From assembly GCF_014652435.1 (NCBI RefSeq), contig NZ_BMYU01000001.1, forward strand, positions 62,001 to 126,000: 64,000 bases of DNA, given 5' to 3'. Under the pieces are notes generated by a model, which saw nothing but the letters and a program-made list of their open reading frames with translations, did not search any database and had not been told where the DNA came from. Made by a program: the position numbers and the translations under genes. The stretch is from Cognatundibacterium squillarum. GTDB lineage: Bacteria; Pseudomonadota; Gammaproteobacteria; Burkholderiales; Burkholderiaceae_D. The first letter of the stretch is position 1. Each line of letters starts with the position of its first letter. This document shows positions 46,104 to 56,030 of this stretch, piece after piece.

Positions 46104-46574
46104 ATGAACCTCGCATAAGAACTTCAGCAGTTGCAAGTGGCGTCTGATGCATTCTCGCTCGAGCTGAGGTCCGGCTCTTGGTTCGAGTTGATGCACTGGC
46201 ATCCGGACATTCACGGCATAGGTAATACGAATGCGAATGCGCGTTCCGTGTGCCTCTCGGTTTCCCGGCAATACTTCTAAAAGGTGTTGGCAGAACTATC
46301 GGCTTGGGGGCAGCCCAGTCAGTGCTGGTTCATTGCCGATGAAAATGACTCAGGGGAGGATGCGATTTATGTCCACACACCGAATCCAAATCGGGAAAAT
46401 TTTCCGTATCGGTTCGATGAAATCACCTGGAAAGTTATCCCGCCATCATGGCTGGCATTACACTTTCCTGAACCTCTTTTTGTTCACGGGCTGAGTCAGT
46501 TCGATGGTGGTGTACTGCATTGGGTAGTTCCGGGCAATTCACCGGCTACAATCAATGCAGGCCTGTTCTGAGTC
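46104..46574 (+). pseudogene. Degraded small protein gene with two in-frame stops
   Basis: In one frame, MNLA-stop-ELQQLQVASDAFSLELRSGSWFELMHWHPDIHGIGNTN...SRQYF-stop-KVLAELSAWGQPSQCWFIADENDSGEDAIYVHTPNPNRENFPYRFDEITWKVIPPSW...GLSQFDGGVLHWVV runs without frameshift. TAA codons interrupt at 46116 and 46278, so the reading frame is broken while the protein-like signal stays intact on both sides. Proteins of this type occur among small uncharacterised immunity-like proteins near polymorphic toxins, but I cannot name the family. A shorter reading from 46284 could make only the C-terminal half. Confidence 0.7.
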
Positions 46575-46727
46575 TCGCAATGGACTGGTACAGCCGCGTT
46601 AGACACAGGTCTGCCATTCAATCGCCTCCCGTCGAATCGTGTAGCACGGGCGGGCTTTTCTGATTTCATTCACCCGTAATCAGAGTTGTGGTGGGTTACA
46701 ATCTGTCGATTCGCCAACAGGATATCT

Positions 46728-47117
46728 ATGTCAAAACAAGCTCCACCGGTCTGGTCAGCAGCCATTTTTTCCGTGGCCGTGTTATACGGTTTTTGGGCAG
46801 CCAGTGCGCAGTATCTGCGTGACCCCGGTTTGCATCAGGGGGCAGGTATCTTAATCAGCCTGGTGTATCTTCCCTTGATCTTTTTGATTGGCATGCTGGT
46901 GGCGGGCGGCGTGTTAGGAGTGGTTTTCAAAATGTTCACGGAAACCACGGCGCGCGCCGGCTTGTTACTTGCTGCGCTGCTTGTTTATGTCATTGGTTCG
47001 GGAAAACCCTCGCTGACCGGGCTGATTCTGGCCTTACTGGCGTTTCCCTTCGGATATTTCTTCAGTCAGAAAGCAAGCAAAGACCAACAGGATTTAGATA
47101 AATTCATGGAGAAGTAA
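46728..47117 (+). CDS. Small membrane protein, unknown function
   Basis: 129 aa from ATG 46728 with AGGAT upstream. Three to four hydrophobic segments: AAIFSVAVLYGFWAA, AGILISLVYLPLIFLIGMLVAGGVLGVVF, AGLLLAALLVYVIG, and a last one ending in FPFGYFF. The C-terminus is charged (KASKDQQDLDKFMEK). No family is recognised. Its stop is 1 nt before the next start, so the two are a pair and may form one complex. Confidence 0.7.
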   Translation: MSKQAPPVWSAAIFSVAVLYGFWAASAQYLRDPGLHQGAGILISLVYLPLIFLIGMLVAGGVLGVVFKMFTETTARAGLLLAALLVYVIGSGKPSLTGLILALLAFPFGYFFSQKASKDQQDLDKFMEK

Positions 47118-47118
47118 G

Positions 47119-47787
47119 ATGGCTGAACATGTCGAACCTTCCATGAAATATCTGCAAAAATTTACTTCGCCCTTGTGGGATTTGATTGATCTGGAAAATT
47201 ACAAGCCGGTGTCGATTATTGAAGCGCAAAGAGCCGGTTTTGATGTCGTGATCATCGATATGCAGCACCGCGCTTACGGTTTGATGGCTGATAACGGCCA
47301 GACTGCCAATACCACCTTCTTTGTATTGCGCCATCAGTCTGCATTCCGGCAGCCGCAAATTGCCGATATCGGGCGGGTCAGACAATATGACGCACGGTTA
47401 CAGGTTTCAGTTGATTCCGAAGCTATTTATATGGCTGTCCCGGCTAAACAAATCAGGCCGGGCGAGTGGGAAGCGATATTGCAAATCATGGCAACGCTTG
47501 CCGCTGAGCTGAAGGAAACACCCGCGACGGGGCAGCAGCATGTGAAAGGCCGCGTCAGTTATCGTCCGGTCGGTGCTGGCTATGCCGTATATCTGTTCTG
47601 GACGATCGTCAGCCTGATCGTCGCTGTGACGATGCTGGGCTTCGGTCTGGGTGGCTTATTCGGACTAACGAAACTGGCTGAAACCTGGCGCGAATCGAAC
47701 AAACTCAGCGGAGAAATGCTGCTGGCTTCCGTATTTTTCTTTTTCGGCGCGCTTCACTCTTATACAAAGGCGAAAAAAAGACGCTGA
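47119..47787 (+). CDS. Membrane-anchored protein with N-terminal soluble domain
   Basis: 222 aa. The first 150 residues form a soluble domain (SIIEAQRAGFDVVIIDMQHRAYGLMADNGQTANTTFFVLR...). It is followed by one or two membrane segments (YAVYLFWTIVSLIVAVTMLGFGLGGLFGL, EMLLASVFFFFGAL) and a basic tail. No family is recognised. The ribosome site GGAGAAG lies inside the end of the preceding gene. The pair looks like an accessory envelope system of unknown purpose. Confidence 0.72.
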   Translation: MAEHVEPSMKYLQKFTSPLWDLIDLENYKPVSIIEAQRAGFDVVIIDMQHRAYGLMADNGQTANTTFFVLRHQSAFRQPQIADIGRVRQYDARLQVSVDSEAIYMAVPAKQIRPGEWEAILQIMATLAAELKETPATGQQHVKGRVSYRPVGAGYAVYLFWTIVSLIVAVTMLGFGLGGLFGLTKLAETWRESNKLSGEMLLASVFFFFGALHSYTKAKKRR

Positions 47788-47829
47788 ACCGTATTTTGAT
47801 CATCCCGCCTGACAAGTATTTTGTGCAGA

Positions 47830-47918
47830 AATCATCATCCATGCTTCCCGTAAGCCCGGACTTTCTGCCGACGACAGCGGAGTTGCTATGCTGAACACCG
47901 CATTTTGATGTTAAAACG
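47830..47918 (+). repeat. Dispersed intergenic repeat, copy H
   Basis: atcatcatccatgcttcccg, then agcccggactttctgccgacgac, then atgctgaacaccgcattttg. With copy I it brackets the toxin remnant and immunity gene in direct orientation. Confidence 0.82.
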
Positions 47919-48002
47919 GTAAAATCATCGGGTTCGGCGTGTTACTGGTACGTAAGCGCTCTGTTGTTTGTAATACGATCTTTGCTTATGACGGGTGGCT
48001 GA

Positions 48003-48365
48003 ACTTATGTCACAAACACTGCAGAGGTTGACCTCGCTCTTAAATACAAACCGGGTTGGACCGAAGCGCAACGGGCTGAAGCTGCTGCAAAAGCCCAAAT
48101 CCTGAATGATGCACCAACAGTTGTAACTAATTCGGATCGAGTGGGGACTGATGCAGCAATGAATCGGTATCGTTGAGCCGAGCAAGTTCCATCGGGACGC
48201 GACATAGATCATATGGTCGACTTGCAATTAGGTGGCAGGAAAACAGCTGATAATTTGTGGTCGCTTGATTCCAGTGTTAACCGTAGCCTTGGCGCTCAGG
48301 TACAACAGCAAATTAAAAATCTACCTCCGGGTACGCGAATCAATCGGGTTACGATTGGAGATTAA
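48003..48365 (+). pseudogene. C-terminal fragment of an HNH-like polymorphic toxin
   Basis: The frame from 48003 reads TYVTNTAEVDLALKYKPGWTEAQRAEAAAKAQILNDAPTVV...AAMNRYR-stop-AEQVPSGRDIDHMVDLQLGG...NLWSLDSSVNRSLGAQVQQQI...INRVTIGD and ends at TAA 48363. The RDIDHMVDLQLGG...N motif with its His-containing core is that of HNH-type nuclease toxins at the ends of Rhs, CDI or T6SS effectors. An in-frame TGA replaces one codon (in the MNRYR-stop part). There is no start and no delivery domain upstream, so this is an orphan, dead toxin tip. The intact immunity-like gene follows after 3 nt. Confidence 0.78.
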
Positions 48366-48368
48366 CAA

Positions 48369-48953
48369 ATGTTTGATATTTTCAAGACCGTATTTTTTCC
48401 CGATGCAGGAATTTCCCAAACTGCAGCGGAACCAACTAAGGTTTCGCTTGGAGATAATCAAGTCAGTGAATTATTGATTTGTTATGGGGGCAAATCCTTT
48501 AATAAAGGGATTTACCGCATCATTCCTCTGAATAATGTCGCTTATTGGAATGACTTGGTTCTGGATGCTTTCCCTAGCTTCTCGGGTCGCATAACGTGTT
48601 TCGCTGTGGATTGGTTAGGGCGTGTTTTTGCTGTTGATTCTGCAAGGCTCGAAGATGGTCATCCAGGAGTTTTAATGCTTGAGCCGGGGACCGCCGAGGC
48701 GCTGGAGATTCCCTGTAACATCGAAACTTTCCATGAGAATGAATTGATTCAGTATCGAGAGGAAGCACTGGCGGCGAGTTTTTACCAACAATGGTTGGAA
48801 TGTGGAGGTCTGCCGCCTGCAGTCAATCAATGTATCGGTTACAAGAAGCCGTTATTTCTTGGTGGCACTGATACCGTAGACAACTTGGAAGTATCGGATT
48901 TGGACGTTTACTGGACGATTGCTGGGCAGTTGATTCAACGCGGTAAGGTGTAA
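48369..48953 (+). CDS. Immunity-type protein (DUF1851/Tdi1-like)
   Basis: 194 aa with a good GGAGATTAACAA ribosome site. The segment CFAVDWLGRVFAVDSARLEDGHPGVLMLEPGTAEALEIPCNIETFHENELIQYREEAL, and at the end CIGYKKPLFLGGTDTVDNLEVSDLDVYWTIAGQL, follow the DUF1851 family, which includes T6SS immunity proteins such as Tdi1. It sits 3 nt after the remnant of an HNH-like toxin, the usual toxin-immunity layout. It would protect against a toxin still carried by kin strains. The exact partner is inferred from position. Confidence 0.72.
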   Translation: MFDIFKTVFFPDAGISQTAAEPTKVSLGDNQVSELLICYGGKSFNKGIYRIIPLNNVAYWNDLVLDAFPSFSGRITCFAVDWLGRVFAVDSARLEDGHPGVLMLEPGTAEALEIPCNIETFHENELIQYREEALAASFYQQWLECGGLPPAVNQCIGYKKPLFLGGTDTVDNLEVSDLDVYWTIAGQLIQRGKV

Positions 48954-49040
48954 TGGGTAGGGCGCATTGCAATGCGCCGATTGGGAGTGATACTGAGTTG
49001 CGGCTAAAAAAACGTATAACGGCGGTTGGTTCTGACTTAT

Positions 49041-49136
49041 ATGCAAATATCGTCATTTCAATTTCCCGCAAGGCCAGACTTTCTGCCGACGACAGCCAGA
49101 TTGCTGTGCTGAACACCGCATTTGAGGCATTTTTGA
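49041..49136 (+). repeat. Dispersed intergenic repeat, copy I
   Basis: atgcaaatatcgtcattt (identical to copy C), then ccagactttctgccgacgac, gattgctgtgctgaacaccg, catttgaggcattttt. One of the fullest copies. Confidence 0.85.
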
Positions 49137-49185
49137 GGGTGCTGAGAGTGCCTCGCTGGATATAAGAATATTTATTGGCGCTGAT

Positions 49186-49230
49186 AACAAAAAGCCCCGC
49201 ATTTCTATGAGAGAAGCGGGGCTTTTTCTT
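49186..49230 (-). terminator. mutS terminator (bidirectional)
   Basis: A perfect 12-bp stem aaaaagccccgc/gcggggcttttt (49189-49200 with 49216-49227), 15-base loop, between the convergent immunity gene and mutS. Confidence 0.85.
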
Positions 49231-49297
49231 CGTGGTCAGCGATCACGTCAAAGCTGTGCTGACCGACAGAGGACAGCGGAGAAACAGGAAAGACGTT

Positions 49298-51937
49298 TTA
49301 CAGGTCTTTTTTCAGTTGATACAGCAAGTCCAGTGCCTGACGCGGTGTGAGGCTGTCGGGGTCGCTGTTTTTCAGTAAGTCCAGTGCCTGTAATTCTTCA
49401 TCGCTGAGTTGCGGGGCGCTGGTTTGCTCGTCGGGTTCGTCAGCATCGGCTACGGCGGCAGCGGCGAACAGGTCGAACTGGTTGTTGCTGTGGACGGCGT
49501 GCGCTTCCAGTTCTGCCAGATGTTTGCGCGCGTTTTTGATCACGCTTTGCGGAATACCGGCAAGCTGGGCGACTTGCAAGCCGTAACTTTGCGATGCGGG
49601 GCCGGGTTGCACCGCGTGCAGGAACACGATGCTTTCTTTGTGTTCTACCGCAGCCAGATGCACATTGCTGGCGCTACTGTGGGTGTCCGGCAATTGCGTC
49701 AGTTCAAAATAATGCGTCGCAAACAGGGTGAAGCTGCGGGTGTGCTGGATCAGGTGGCGGCTGATTGCCCATGCCAGCGCCAGACCATCAAACGTGGATG
49801 TACCACGGCCGACTTCATCCATCAGCACCAGCGAGTGTTCGGTCGCGCCGTTCAGAATCGCGGCGGATTCGGTCATTTCCACCATGAAAGTAGAGCGGCC
49901 GCCTGCCAGATCGTCAGCTGCGCCGATACGGGTGTAGATGCGGTCGATCGGGCCGATGGTGGCGCTGTCGGCTGGCACATAGCTGCCGATGTAGGCGAGC
50001 AGGGTGATCAGCGCAACCTGACGCATAAAGGTGGATTTACCGCCCATGTTCGGGCCGGTAATCAGCAGGAAGCGTTTTTCCGGGCTGAGTAAGCAATCGT
50101 TGGCGATGAAGCGCTCGATCTGTTGTTCCACCACAGGATGACGGCCCTGATGAATTTGCAGCGAAGGCTGCGCCACCAGATGCGGGCGGCTCCACTGATG
50201 GCGGGCGGCATGGCTGGCCAGTGCAACCAGTACATCGGTACTGGCGACCGCGCGGGCGATTTCCTGCAGCTGACGGATATGCGGCATCAGTTCCTGCAGC
50301 AATTGTTCATACAGGAACTTCTCGCGTGACAGGGCGCGTTCCTGCGCGGACAGCGCTTTGTCTTCAAAGGCTTTCAGTTCCGGCGTGATATAGCGTTCGG
50401 CGTTTTTCAGGGTCTGGCGACGGCGGTAGTTTTCCGGGACTTTGTCGGCCTGACCGTTGGTAACTTCGATATAAAAACCATGCACGCGGTTGTATTCCAC
50501 GCGCAGATTGGCGATACCTGTGCGTTCGCGTTCGCTGGCTTCCAGTTCGGTCAGGAACTGGCCGGCGTTTTCAGACAGGGCGCGTAATTCGTCCAGCTCG
50601 CTGTCGTAGCCATTTGCGATCACGCCGCCGTCGCGCACCATTGTTGCCGGTGTTTCCAGTAACGCGCGCTGCAACAGGGTATCGCAGGCTTCCGGCGAGG
50701 ATAATTCTTTGCTCAGGGCGTCCAGCATCGCAGCGGCAGCAACGGAAGTGCTGATCTGCAGTGCTTCTTTCAACGCCGGTAAATGGCGTAAGCCGTCACG
50801 CAGTGCGGATAAATCACGCGGACGGGCAGATTGCAGGGCGATGCGTGTCGTGATGCGTTCCACGTCCGGAATCAGGTTCAGCGCATTGCGGATGGCATCT
50901 GCCTGATCGGATTGCATCAGCGATGCAATGGCTTGCTGGCGTTCAGCGGCAATCGCCTGATTACGTAAAGGATGGTGCAGCCAGTGGCGCAGCAGGCGCG
51001 AACCCATCGCTGTTTTGCAGTGATCGAGCAGCGAGAATAACGTTGGCGATTCCTGTCCGCGCAGGGTTTCGGTGATTTCCAGATTGCGGCGGGTGGCGCT
51101 GTCGATGCCGATGTAGGCATCTTCGGTTTCCACCTGCACCTGATTCACATGGCGCAAGCCTTTGCCCTGGGTGTTTTCTGCGTAACGCAGAATAGCACCG
51201 CTCGCGCCCAGCGCTGCCTGCAGGTTTTCAATACCGAAACCGGTCAGGCTGGTGGTGCCGAGCTGGGTTTTTAAGGCGGCCTCGCCTTGCTTGATATCGA
51301 AATGCCAGTCCGGTACGTCCGTCAGCTTGCCGGATAACTGCGCATGAAATTCATCGGTGAACAGGGTGCCGGCGGAAACCAGAATTTCTGCCGGAGAAAT
51401 GCGTTCTAATTCCTGCAGTAACAACTTCTGAATATTTTTTTCATCAGAAGAAATTTCCATCAGGCGCAGATTGCCGCTGGCCAGCGATAACCATGCCAGA
51501 CCCGCTTGCACGGTTTTGCGGCTTTGCTGCAGACAAATTGCCAGCAGCGGGCGTTCGGATTTTTCCGGTAACAGATCGGAATCGGTCAGCGTGCCGGGTG
51601 TCACGATACGCATGACTTTGCGCTCAACCGGGCCTTTGGAAGTGGCCGGATCACCGATCTGTTCGCAAATCGCAGCAGATTCACCAAGTTTGACCAGCTT
51701 TGCCAGATAGCCATCCAGCGAATGAAACGGGACACCTGCCATTTTGATCGGCTCGCCACCGGAACTGCCGCGCTGCGTCAGCGTAATGCCAAGCAGGCGT
51801 GAGACTTTTTCAGCGTCTTCAAAAAACAGTTCGTAAAAATCTCCCATACGGTAAAACACGAGGGTATGCGGATGGTCGTCTTTGATGCGTAAATACTGCT
51901 GCATCATCGGCGTGTGTTTGCTGGTGTCTTTTGTCAT
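49298..51937 (-). CDS. mutS: DNA mismatch repair protein MutS
   Basis: 879 aa. The mismatch-reading N-domain has the [15 protein letters not shown] segment with the Phe-x-Glu wedge. The ATPase has the Walker [17 protein letters not shown], Walker [23 protein letters not shown], and DH/H-loop [10 protein letters not shown]. The C-terminus ends with the tetramer helix ([17 protein letters not shown]). MutS recognises mispairs and recruits MutL. It is followed by a terminator and stands alone. Confidence 0.98.
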   Translation of the reverse strand: MTKDTSKHTPMMQQYLRIKDDHPHTLVFYRMGDFYELFFEDAEKVSRLLGITLTQRGSSGGEPIKMAGVPFHSLDGYLAKLVKLGESAAICEQIGDPATSKGPVERKVMRIVTPGTLTDSDLLPEKSERPLLAICLQQSRKTVQAGLAWLSLASGNLRLMEISSDEKNIQKLLLQELERISPAEILVSAGTLFTDEFHAQLSGKLTDVPDWHFDIKQGEAALKTQLGTTSLTGFGIENLQAALGASGAILRYAENTQGKGLRHVNQVQVETEDAYIGIDSATRRNLEITETLRGQESPTLFSLLDHCKTAMGSRLLRHWLHHPLRNQAIAAERQQAIASLMQSDQADAIRNALNLIPDVERITTRIALQSARPRDLSALRDGLRHLPALKEALQISTSVAAAAMLDALSKELSSPEACDTLLQRALLETPATMVRDGGVIANGYDSELDELRALSENAGQFLTELEASERERTGIANLRVEYNRVHGFYIEVTNGQADKVPENYRRRQTLKNAERYITPELKAFEDKALSAQERALSREKFLYEQLLQELMPHIRQLQEIARAVASTDVLVALASHAARHQWSRPHLVAQPSLQIHQGRHPVVEQQIERFIANDCLLSPEKRFLLITGPNMGGKSTFMRQVALITLLAYIGSYVPADSATIGPIDRIYTRIGAADDLAGGRSTFMVEMTESAAILNGATEHSLVLMDEVGRGTSTFDGLALAWAISRHLIQHTRSFTLFATHYFELTQLPDTHSSASNVHLAAVEHKESIVFLHAVQPGPASQSYGLQVAQLAGIPQSVIKNARKHLAELEAHAVHSNNQFDLFAAAAVADADEPDEQTSAPQLSDEELQALDLLKNSDPDSLTPRQALDLLYQLKKDL

Positions 51938-52057
51938 CTTCTACAGCGAAAATTGGATTGCGGACTGTGGTGGCAGGGTAATGCGGCTTGCCGGAACTAA
52001 AACGCCGGATCAGCGAGGCTAATCCGGCGTTGTGGTGTGCTGAAAACCGGTAGGGAA

Positions 52058-52867
52058 TCAGGCAGATTTGGCGCTGGCGGCAAACGGGCTCAGCAAGTGA
52101 ACCATCTGGCCGAATACTTTCGGTGTGCCAGCCAGTACATCGCCTTTGTGCAGGTAGTCGGCTTCGCCGGAGAAGTTACCTACGATACCACCGGCTTCCG
52201 TGACCAGCAGGGAGCCTGCAGCGATATCCCACGGTGCCAGACCTTTTTCAAAGAAACCGTCGAAACGGCCAACAGCAACGTAGGCCAGATCCAGTGCAGC
52301 AGAACCTGCACGGCGCAGACCCTGGCATTTTGGTGTCATGACTTTGAACATGTCCATGTACTGTTCCAGACCGGACAGATCACGGGAAGGGAAGCCGGTA
52401 CCGATCAGTGCAGCAGAGATTTTGTCGCAACGGGTAACGCGTACGCGTTTTTCGTTCAGGAACGCGCCTGCGCCTTTGCTGGCGGTGAACATTTCATTGC
52501 GGGTTGGGTCGTACACCACGGCCTGAGTGATGACGCCTTTGTGTTGCAGGGCGATGGATACGCAGTATTGCGGGAAGCCGTGGATAAAGTTGGTCGTGCC
52601 GTCCAGCGGATCGATGATCCAGACGTACTCGTTTTCATCATGCAGATTAGCGGATGCACCCGACTCTTCAGCCAGAATTGCGTGGTCTGGGTAAGCGGTT
52701 TTGAGAACTTCGATAATGGCTGCTTCAGCAGATTTATCAACGTCGGTGACGAAGTCGTTGAAGTATTTTTCAGTAACGCCGATGCGATCGAGGTCGAAAG
52801 TAGCGCGATTAATGACGGCGGCGCCGCGGCGAGCGGCTTTAATAGCCGTATTGAGCATTGGGTGCAT
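52058..52867 (-). CDS. suhB: Inositol monophosphatase family protein (SuhB-like)
   Basis: 269 aa from the start at 52867 (a second ATG 3 codons in). Metal ligands are in [32 protein letters not shown] and [23 protein letters not shown]. SuhB hydrolyses inositol-1-phosphate and has a separate role in rRNA transcription antitermination with Nus factors. The gene diverges from trmJ across 110 nt, and both concern RNA, as often seen. The name is by homology. Confidence 0.93.
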   Translation of the reverse strand: MHPMLNTAIKAARRGAAVINRATFDLDRIGVTEKYFNDFVTDVDKSAEAAIIEVLKTAYPDHAILAEESGASANLHDENEYVWIIDPLDGTTNFIHGFPQYCVSIALQHKGVITQAVVYDPTRNEMFTASKGAGAFLNEKRVRVTRCDKISAALIGTGFPSRDLSGLEQYMDMFKVMTPKCQGLRRAGSAALDLAYVAVGRFDGFFEKGLAPWDIAAGSLLVTEAGGIVGNFSGEADYLHKGDVLAGTPKVFGQMVHLLSPFAASAKSA

Positions 52868-52977
52868 AAATATTCCGATAAAATGACAACACACTGATCC
52901 GGTAGTAATCCGGTCAGTATGTGATGATATACAGTGAAAAAGAACATGCGCGCAGGCGCGATTACCCGCTATTTTAA

Positions 52978-53742
52978 ATGAAGTCCGAACAAACTGATAC
53001 CAGCCCGTACGCAAAAGTCCGATTTATTCTGGTGGAAACCAGTCAGCCCGGCAATGTCGGCGCTGCCGCGCGTGCCATAAAGACTATGGGTTTTCATCAA
53101 CTGATCATTGTCAATCCGCGTTTTCCCGATGTACTGACGCATCCGGAAGCGATTGCGTTTGCCAGCGGCGCGACCGATGTACTGTCGTCGGCGCGTATTG
53201 TCGGTGATATTGCAGAAGCACTGGAGGGGGTGGTGCACATGGCGGCTGTCAGTGCCCGTTTGCGTGAATATTCGCCGCCGGTGGTGACACCGCGCGCATT
53301 TGCTGCACATGCTGCTGCATTGAGCGGAGACGTCGCTGTGGTGTTCGGGAATGAACGTTACGGTCTGCCGAATGAGATTGTGATCAACAGTCAGCAACTG
53401 ATTAATATTCCGGCGAACCCCGATTATTCTTCACTGAATCTCGCGCAGGCCATTCAGGTTGTTGCGTACGAGTTACGTCAGGCGATTTGCGATGATTCCG
53501 CGACAAATGTAAAACCTGCTGGTGAGCTTTTGAATTTACCGGCAACCGCGGAGCAGATTGATGGCATGTATGCACATTTACAGCAGGCACTTGTTGCAAT
53601 CGGCTTTCTGGATCCTGAGAATCCGAAAAAACTGATGCCGAGAATTAAACGTATGTTTGCGCGCAGCGGACTGGAGGCAGAGGAAGTTAATATTGTTCGA
53701 GGAATATCAAAAAAAATACTCGATAAATTCAATCGGAATTAG
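52978..53742 (+). CDS. trmJ: tRNA (cytidine/uridine-32-2'-O)-methyltransferase TrmJ
   Basis: 254 aa SPOUT enzyme. Motif 1 is [26 protein letters not shown]; the SAM-binding knot is in [18 protein letters not shown] and [23 protein letters not shown]. The C-terminal 80 residues are the dimerisation and tRNA-binding tail. It methylates the 2'-O of position 32 in the anticodon loop. It diverges from suhB, a widespread arrangement. Confidence 0.95.
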   Translation: MKSEQTDTSPYAKVRFILVETSQPGNVGAAARAIKTMGFHQLIIVNPRFPDVLTHPEAIAFASGATDVLSSARIVGDIAEALEGVVHMAAVSARLREYSPPVVTPRAFAAHAAALSGDVAVVFGNERYGLPNEIVINSQQLINIPANPDYSSLNLAQAIQVVAYELRQAICDDSATNVKPAGELLNLPATAEQIDGMYAHLQQALVAIGFLDPENPKKLMPRIKRMFARSGLEAEEVNIVRGISKKILDKFNRN

Positions 53743-53913
53743 GTATTCTTAGTCGTACTGCATAAGTTGCAAACAAATGATAAATAATGTTGCAACAATG
53801 GAAAACATTGCTCGTCTGACATTTTCATGGACGTTGCAACTTTGATATAAATACGGAGTTTTGTAGCGGTAATTTTCCGGCAGGCCGGATGTTTTATAGT
53901 AAAGGACCTCATC

Positions 53914-55833
53914 ATTATTCCGTTTCGCAAATCAACGCTGACCTTGCTGTTGTCCGGAATTATCGGGCTGATGGCAGCTGAAGAGGCCGGAGCCGTTGCG
54001 CTCAGCGGCTTGCGGACGCAGTCTTATCTCGGCCAGCCGTTCAAAGGCCAGCTGGAAATGACCGGGCCGGATGCCCTGATGCTGGACAGTTCCTGTTTGC
54101 AGGCGCAGGTCGAAACGCCGGACGGGATTTTTATTTCTCCGGTCAACATTGCGCTCACGCAACGCACAAATGCAGTCAGTGTTTCTTTTCAAAGCCGCAA
54201 GCCTATCCATGAACCAGCGATCAAGCTGGTAATGAAAGTGGCATGTGAAGTCCAGCTCAGCCGTGAATATTTGTTATTGCTGGATCCGGGTGGAAATGCT
54301 GTAGAAACTGCAGCGATTGCATCCGCCTCGCCAAATGCCCGTACCCAGGTAGCCGCTGAACGTGCTGCGCCTAAAGTGAAAACACCGGCATCAGAAGGTG
54401 GTGCAGCCACAGCATCGGAAATTGTCAGTCAGCGGCATCAGCCCAAAACATCTGAGTCGAAAAAAAGCCGGGCAGAACGTGCGCCAAAACCCGCCGCGGC
54501 GCAGGATACGCTGAAGCTGTCGGATCAGGTGGAAATGATTGCGCAAGGGATGAAAATGTCGCAGTCCCTGACACTGGGTGCCGCGAACAACAAGTCCGGA
54601 GCGCAGGATGTTGAGGAGCTGCGTCAGGCGCAGGCGCATTTTTCAGCAATGCTGCGTGGCGAAGCCGTTGCGCCTGCAGAAGTGCAAACAGCATCCAAAG
54701 CAGACCAAAGCCGTGCTGATACGCTGCAAAAGGAAGCCGGGCAATTGAAAAAACAATTGCAGCTGGAAAAAGCGCAGCTTGAAGAATTGCGTGAAAACTC
54801 CGTGTCTGAAAGCTGGATGTGGGCTTTGAGCGGATTGCTGGCGGCAGCGCTGGCGTCGTCGGGGTTGTTGTATGCCTATGTACGTCGATTGCACCGAACG
54901 CATCCCGGTAGCTGGTGGGAGCAGACGCCTGCAAAAGTTGAACCGGAACCGCGTAAAAATATTGAAGAACTGGTTAACAGCGTGCAGGCTACGTATGCGA
55001 CAGAACCGCATTTAAGTGCTGTCGCAGAGTTGCCGGAAATGCCGTCACAAGTCATCACTGCAAAAACTGATTCGCGTTTGCGTACCGTTTCGCAGACCAA
55101 AGAGCGGGATCTTGGTAATCTGGAGACGCACTCGGTTTTCGGTCGCACCTACTCACCAAGCCTTGAAGATACCAACAGCAGTACCTTTAACTTCTTCGCG
55201 ACCCCCAAAGGGAATACGATGAAGGTCGAGGAAATTTCTGATGTGACGCAGGAAGCAGAGTTCTGGATGTCTGTGAATGATCCGGAGCGGGCAATTGAAA
55301 TTCTTGAGCCGCAACTGGACGTGGACCATCCGGATTCTCCGGTACCCTGGCTGTATCTGCTGGATCTGTACCGGATGGTCGGAAAGAAAGCCGAATATGA
55401 CGAATTGCGTGATCGTTTCGTAGTCTTCTTTAATGCAAATATTCCGGAGTTTGAAACTGATCCTGGAACGTTGAATCCTCGTCAACTGGATGACTTTGAG
55501 CATCTGGTAAAACGGATCTGCGCAATCTGGGATACCAATGAAGCGATTCCTTTCCTCGAAAGTTTGCTTGTTGACGATCGTGATGGTAAGCGCATGGGTT
55601 TCGAATTGCCGGTGTACCGCGATATTTTGTTGTTAATTTCAATTGCGCATGAGCTTGAAAAGTCCCGTGCGCATGGTGGTTTGCCTTCCCTGCATGCATC
55701 GACATTGCCACCAAGGCAATTGCCCAAAGATCCGATGGCGACGCAAGCTGCCCAGCCGGAACCTGAACCTGAAAACGGCAATCTGATTGATTTTGAGGTT
55801 TATGATTTCCGCAAACCGGATGAGCAAAAATAA
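53914..55833 (+). CDS. fimV: FimV-like protein, apparent ATT start
   Basis: About 639 aa. The N-terminus IIPFRKSTLTLLLSGIIGLMAAEEAGAVA is a good signal peptide, followed by the FimV N-domain LSGLRTQSYLGQPFKGQLEM. A Lys/Ala-rich region with a coiled coil precedes a membrane segment (about WMWALSGLLAAALASSGLLYAYV). The cytoplasmic tail holds the FimV C-terminal TPR-like domain (VTQEAEFWMSVNDPERAIEILEPQLDVDHPDSPVPWLYLLDLYRMVGKKAEYDELRDRF). FimV organises polar type IV pili and chemosensory proteins. Between the upstream stop (53848) and 53944 there is no ATG or GTG; AAAGGA at 53901-53906 is 7 nt before ATT 53914. A TTG at 53944 would leave only a shorter, uncharged signal. Confidence 0.85.
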   Translation: MIPFRKSTLTLLLSGIIGLMAAEEAGAVALSGLRTQSYLGQPFKGQLEMTGPDALMLDSSCLQAQVETPDGIFISPVNIALTQRTNAVSVSFQSRKPIHEPAIKLVMKVACEVQLSREYLLLLDPGGNAVETAAIASASPNARTQVAAERAAPKVKTPASEGGAATASEIVSQRHQPKTSESKKSRAERAPKPAAAQDTLKLSDQVEMIAQGMKMSQSLTLGAANNKSGAQDVEELRQAQAHFSAMLRGEAVAPAEVQTASKADQSRADTLQKEAGQLKKQLQLEKAQLEELRENSVSESWMWALSGLLAAALASSGLLYAYVRRLHRTHPGSWWEQTPAKVEPEPRKNIEELVNSVQATYATEPHLSAVAELPEMPSQVITAKTDSRLRTVSQTKERDLGNLETHSVFGRTYSPSLEDTNSSTFNFFATPKGNTMKVEEISDVTQEAEFWMSVNDPERAIEILEPQLDVDHPDSPVPWLYLLDLYRMVGKKAEYDELRDRFVVFFNANIPEFETDPGTLNPRQLDDFEHLVKRICAIWDTNEAIPFLESLLVDDRDGKRMGFELPVYRDILLLISIAHELEKSRAHGGLPSLHASTLPPRQLPKDPMATQAAQPEPEPENGNLIDFEVYDFRKPDEQK

Positions 55834-55852
55834 TCAGTAAGGTATTAAAAAT

Positions 55853-55884
55853 AAAAAAAGGAAGCACGGGCTTCCTTTTTTTAT
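55853..55884 (+). terminator. Terminator of the fimV-like gene
   Basis: A perfect 13-bp stem aaaaaaaggaagc/gcttccttttttt (55853-55865 with 55870-55882), loop acgg. Confidence 0.88.
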
Positions 55885-56030
55885 GCCTGACTATCGTCAA
55901 TAAGATTAGATAGAAACAGGCCTGAATCTGGTTTGTTCTGAGTTCGTTCGCTTGTCGTAGACAGAGTGTGCATGATTACTGCAGTGGTCGTTTGCTAGCT
56001 GCAGCAATAATCTCATTACAAACAGTTTCC

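Noticed and set aside
10550..49136. Reading the dispersed repeats as integron attC sites
   Set aside because: The copies lack the GTTRRRY/RYYYAAC cores and paired arms, no integrase gene is present, and they follow housekeeping genes as well as accessory ones.
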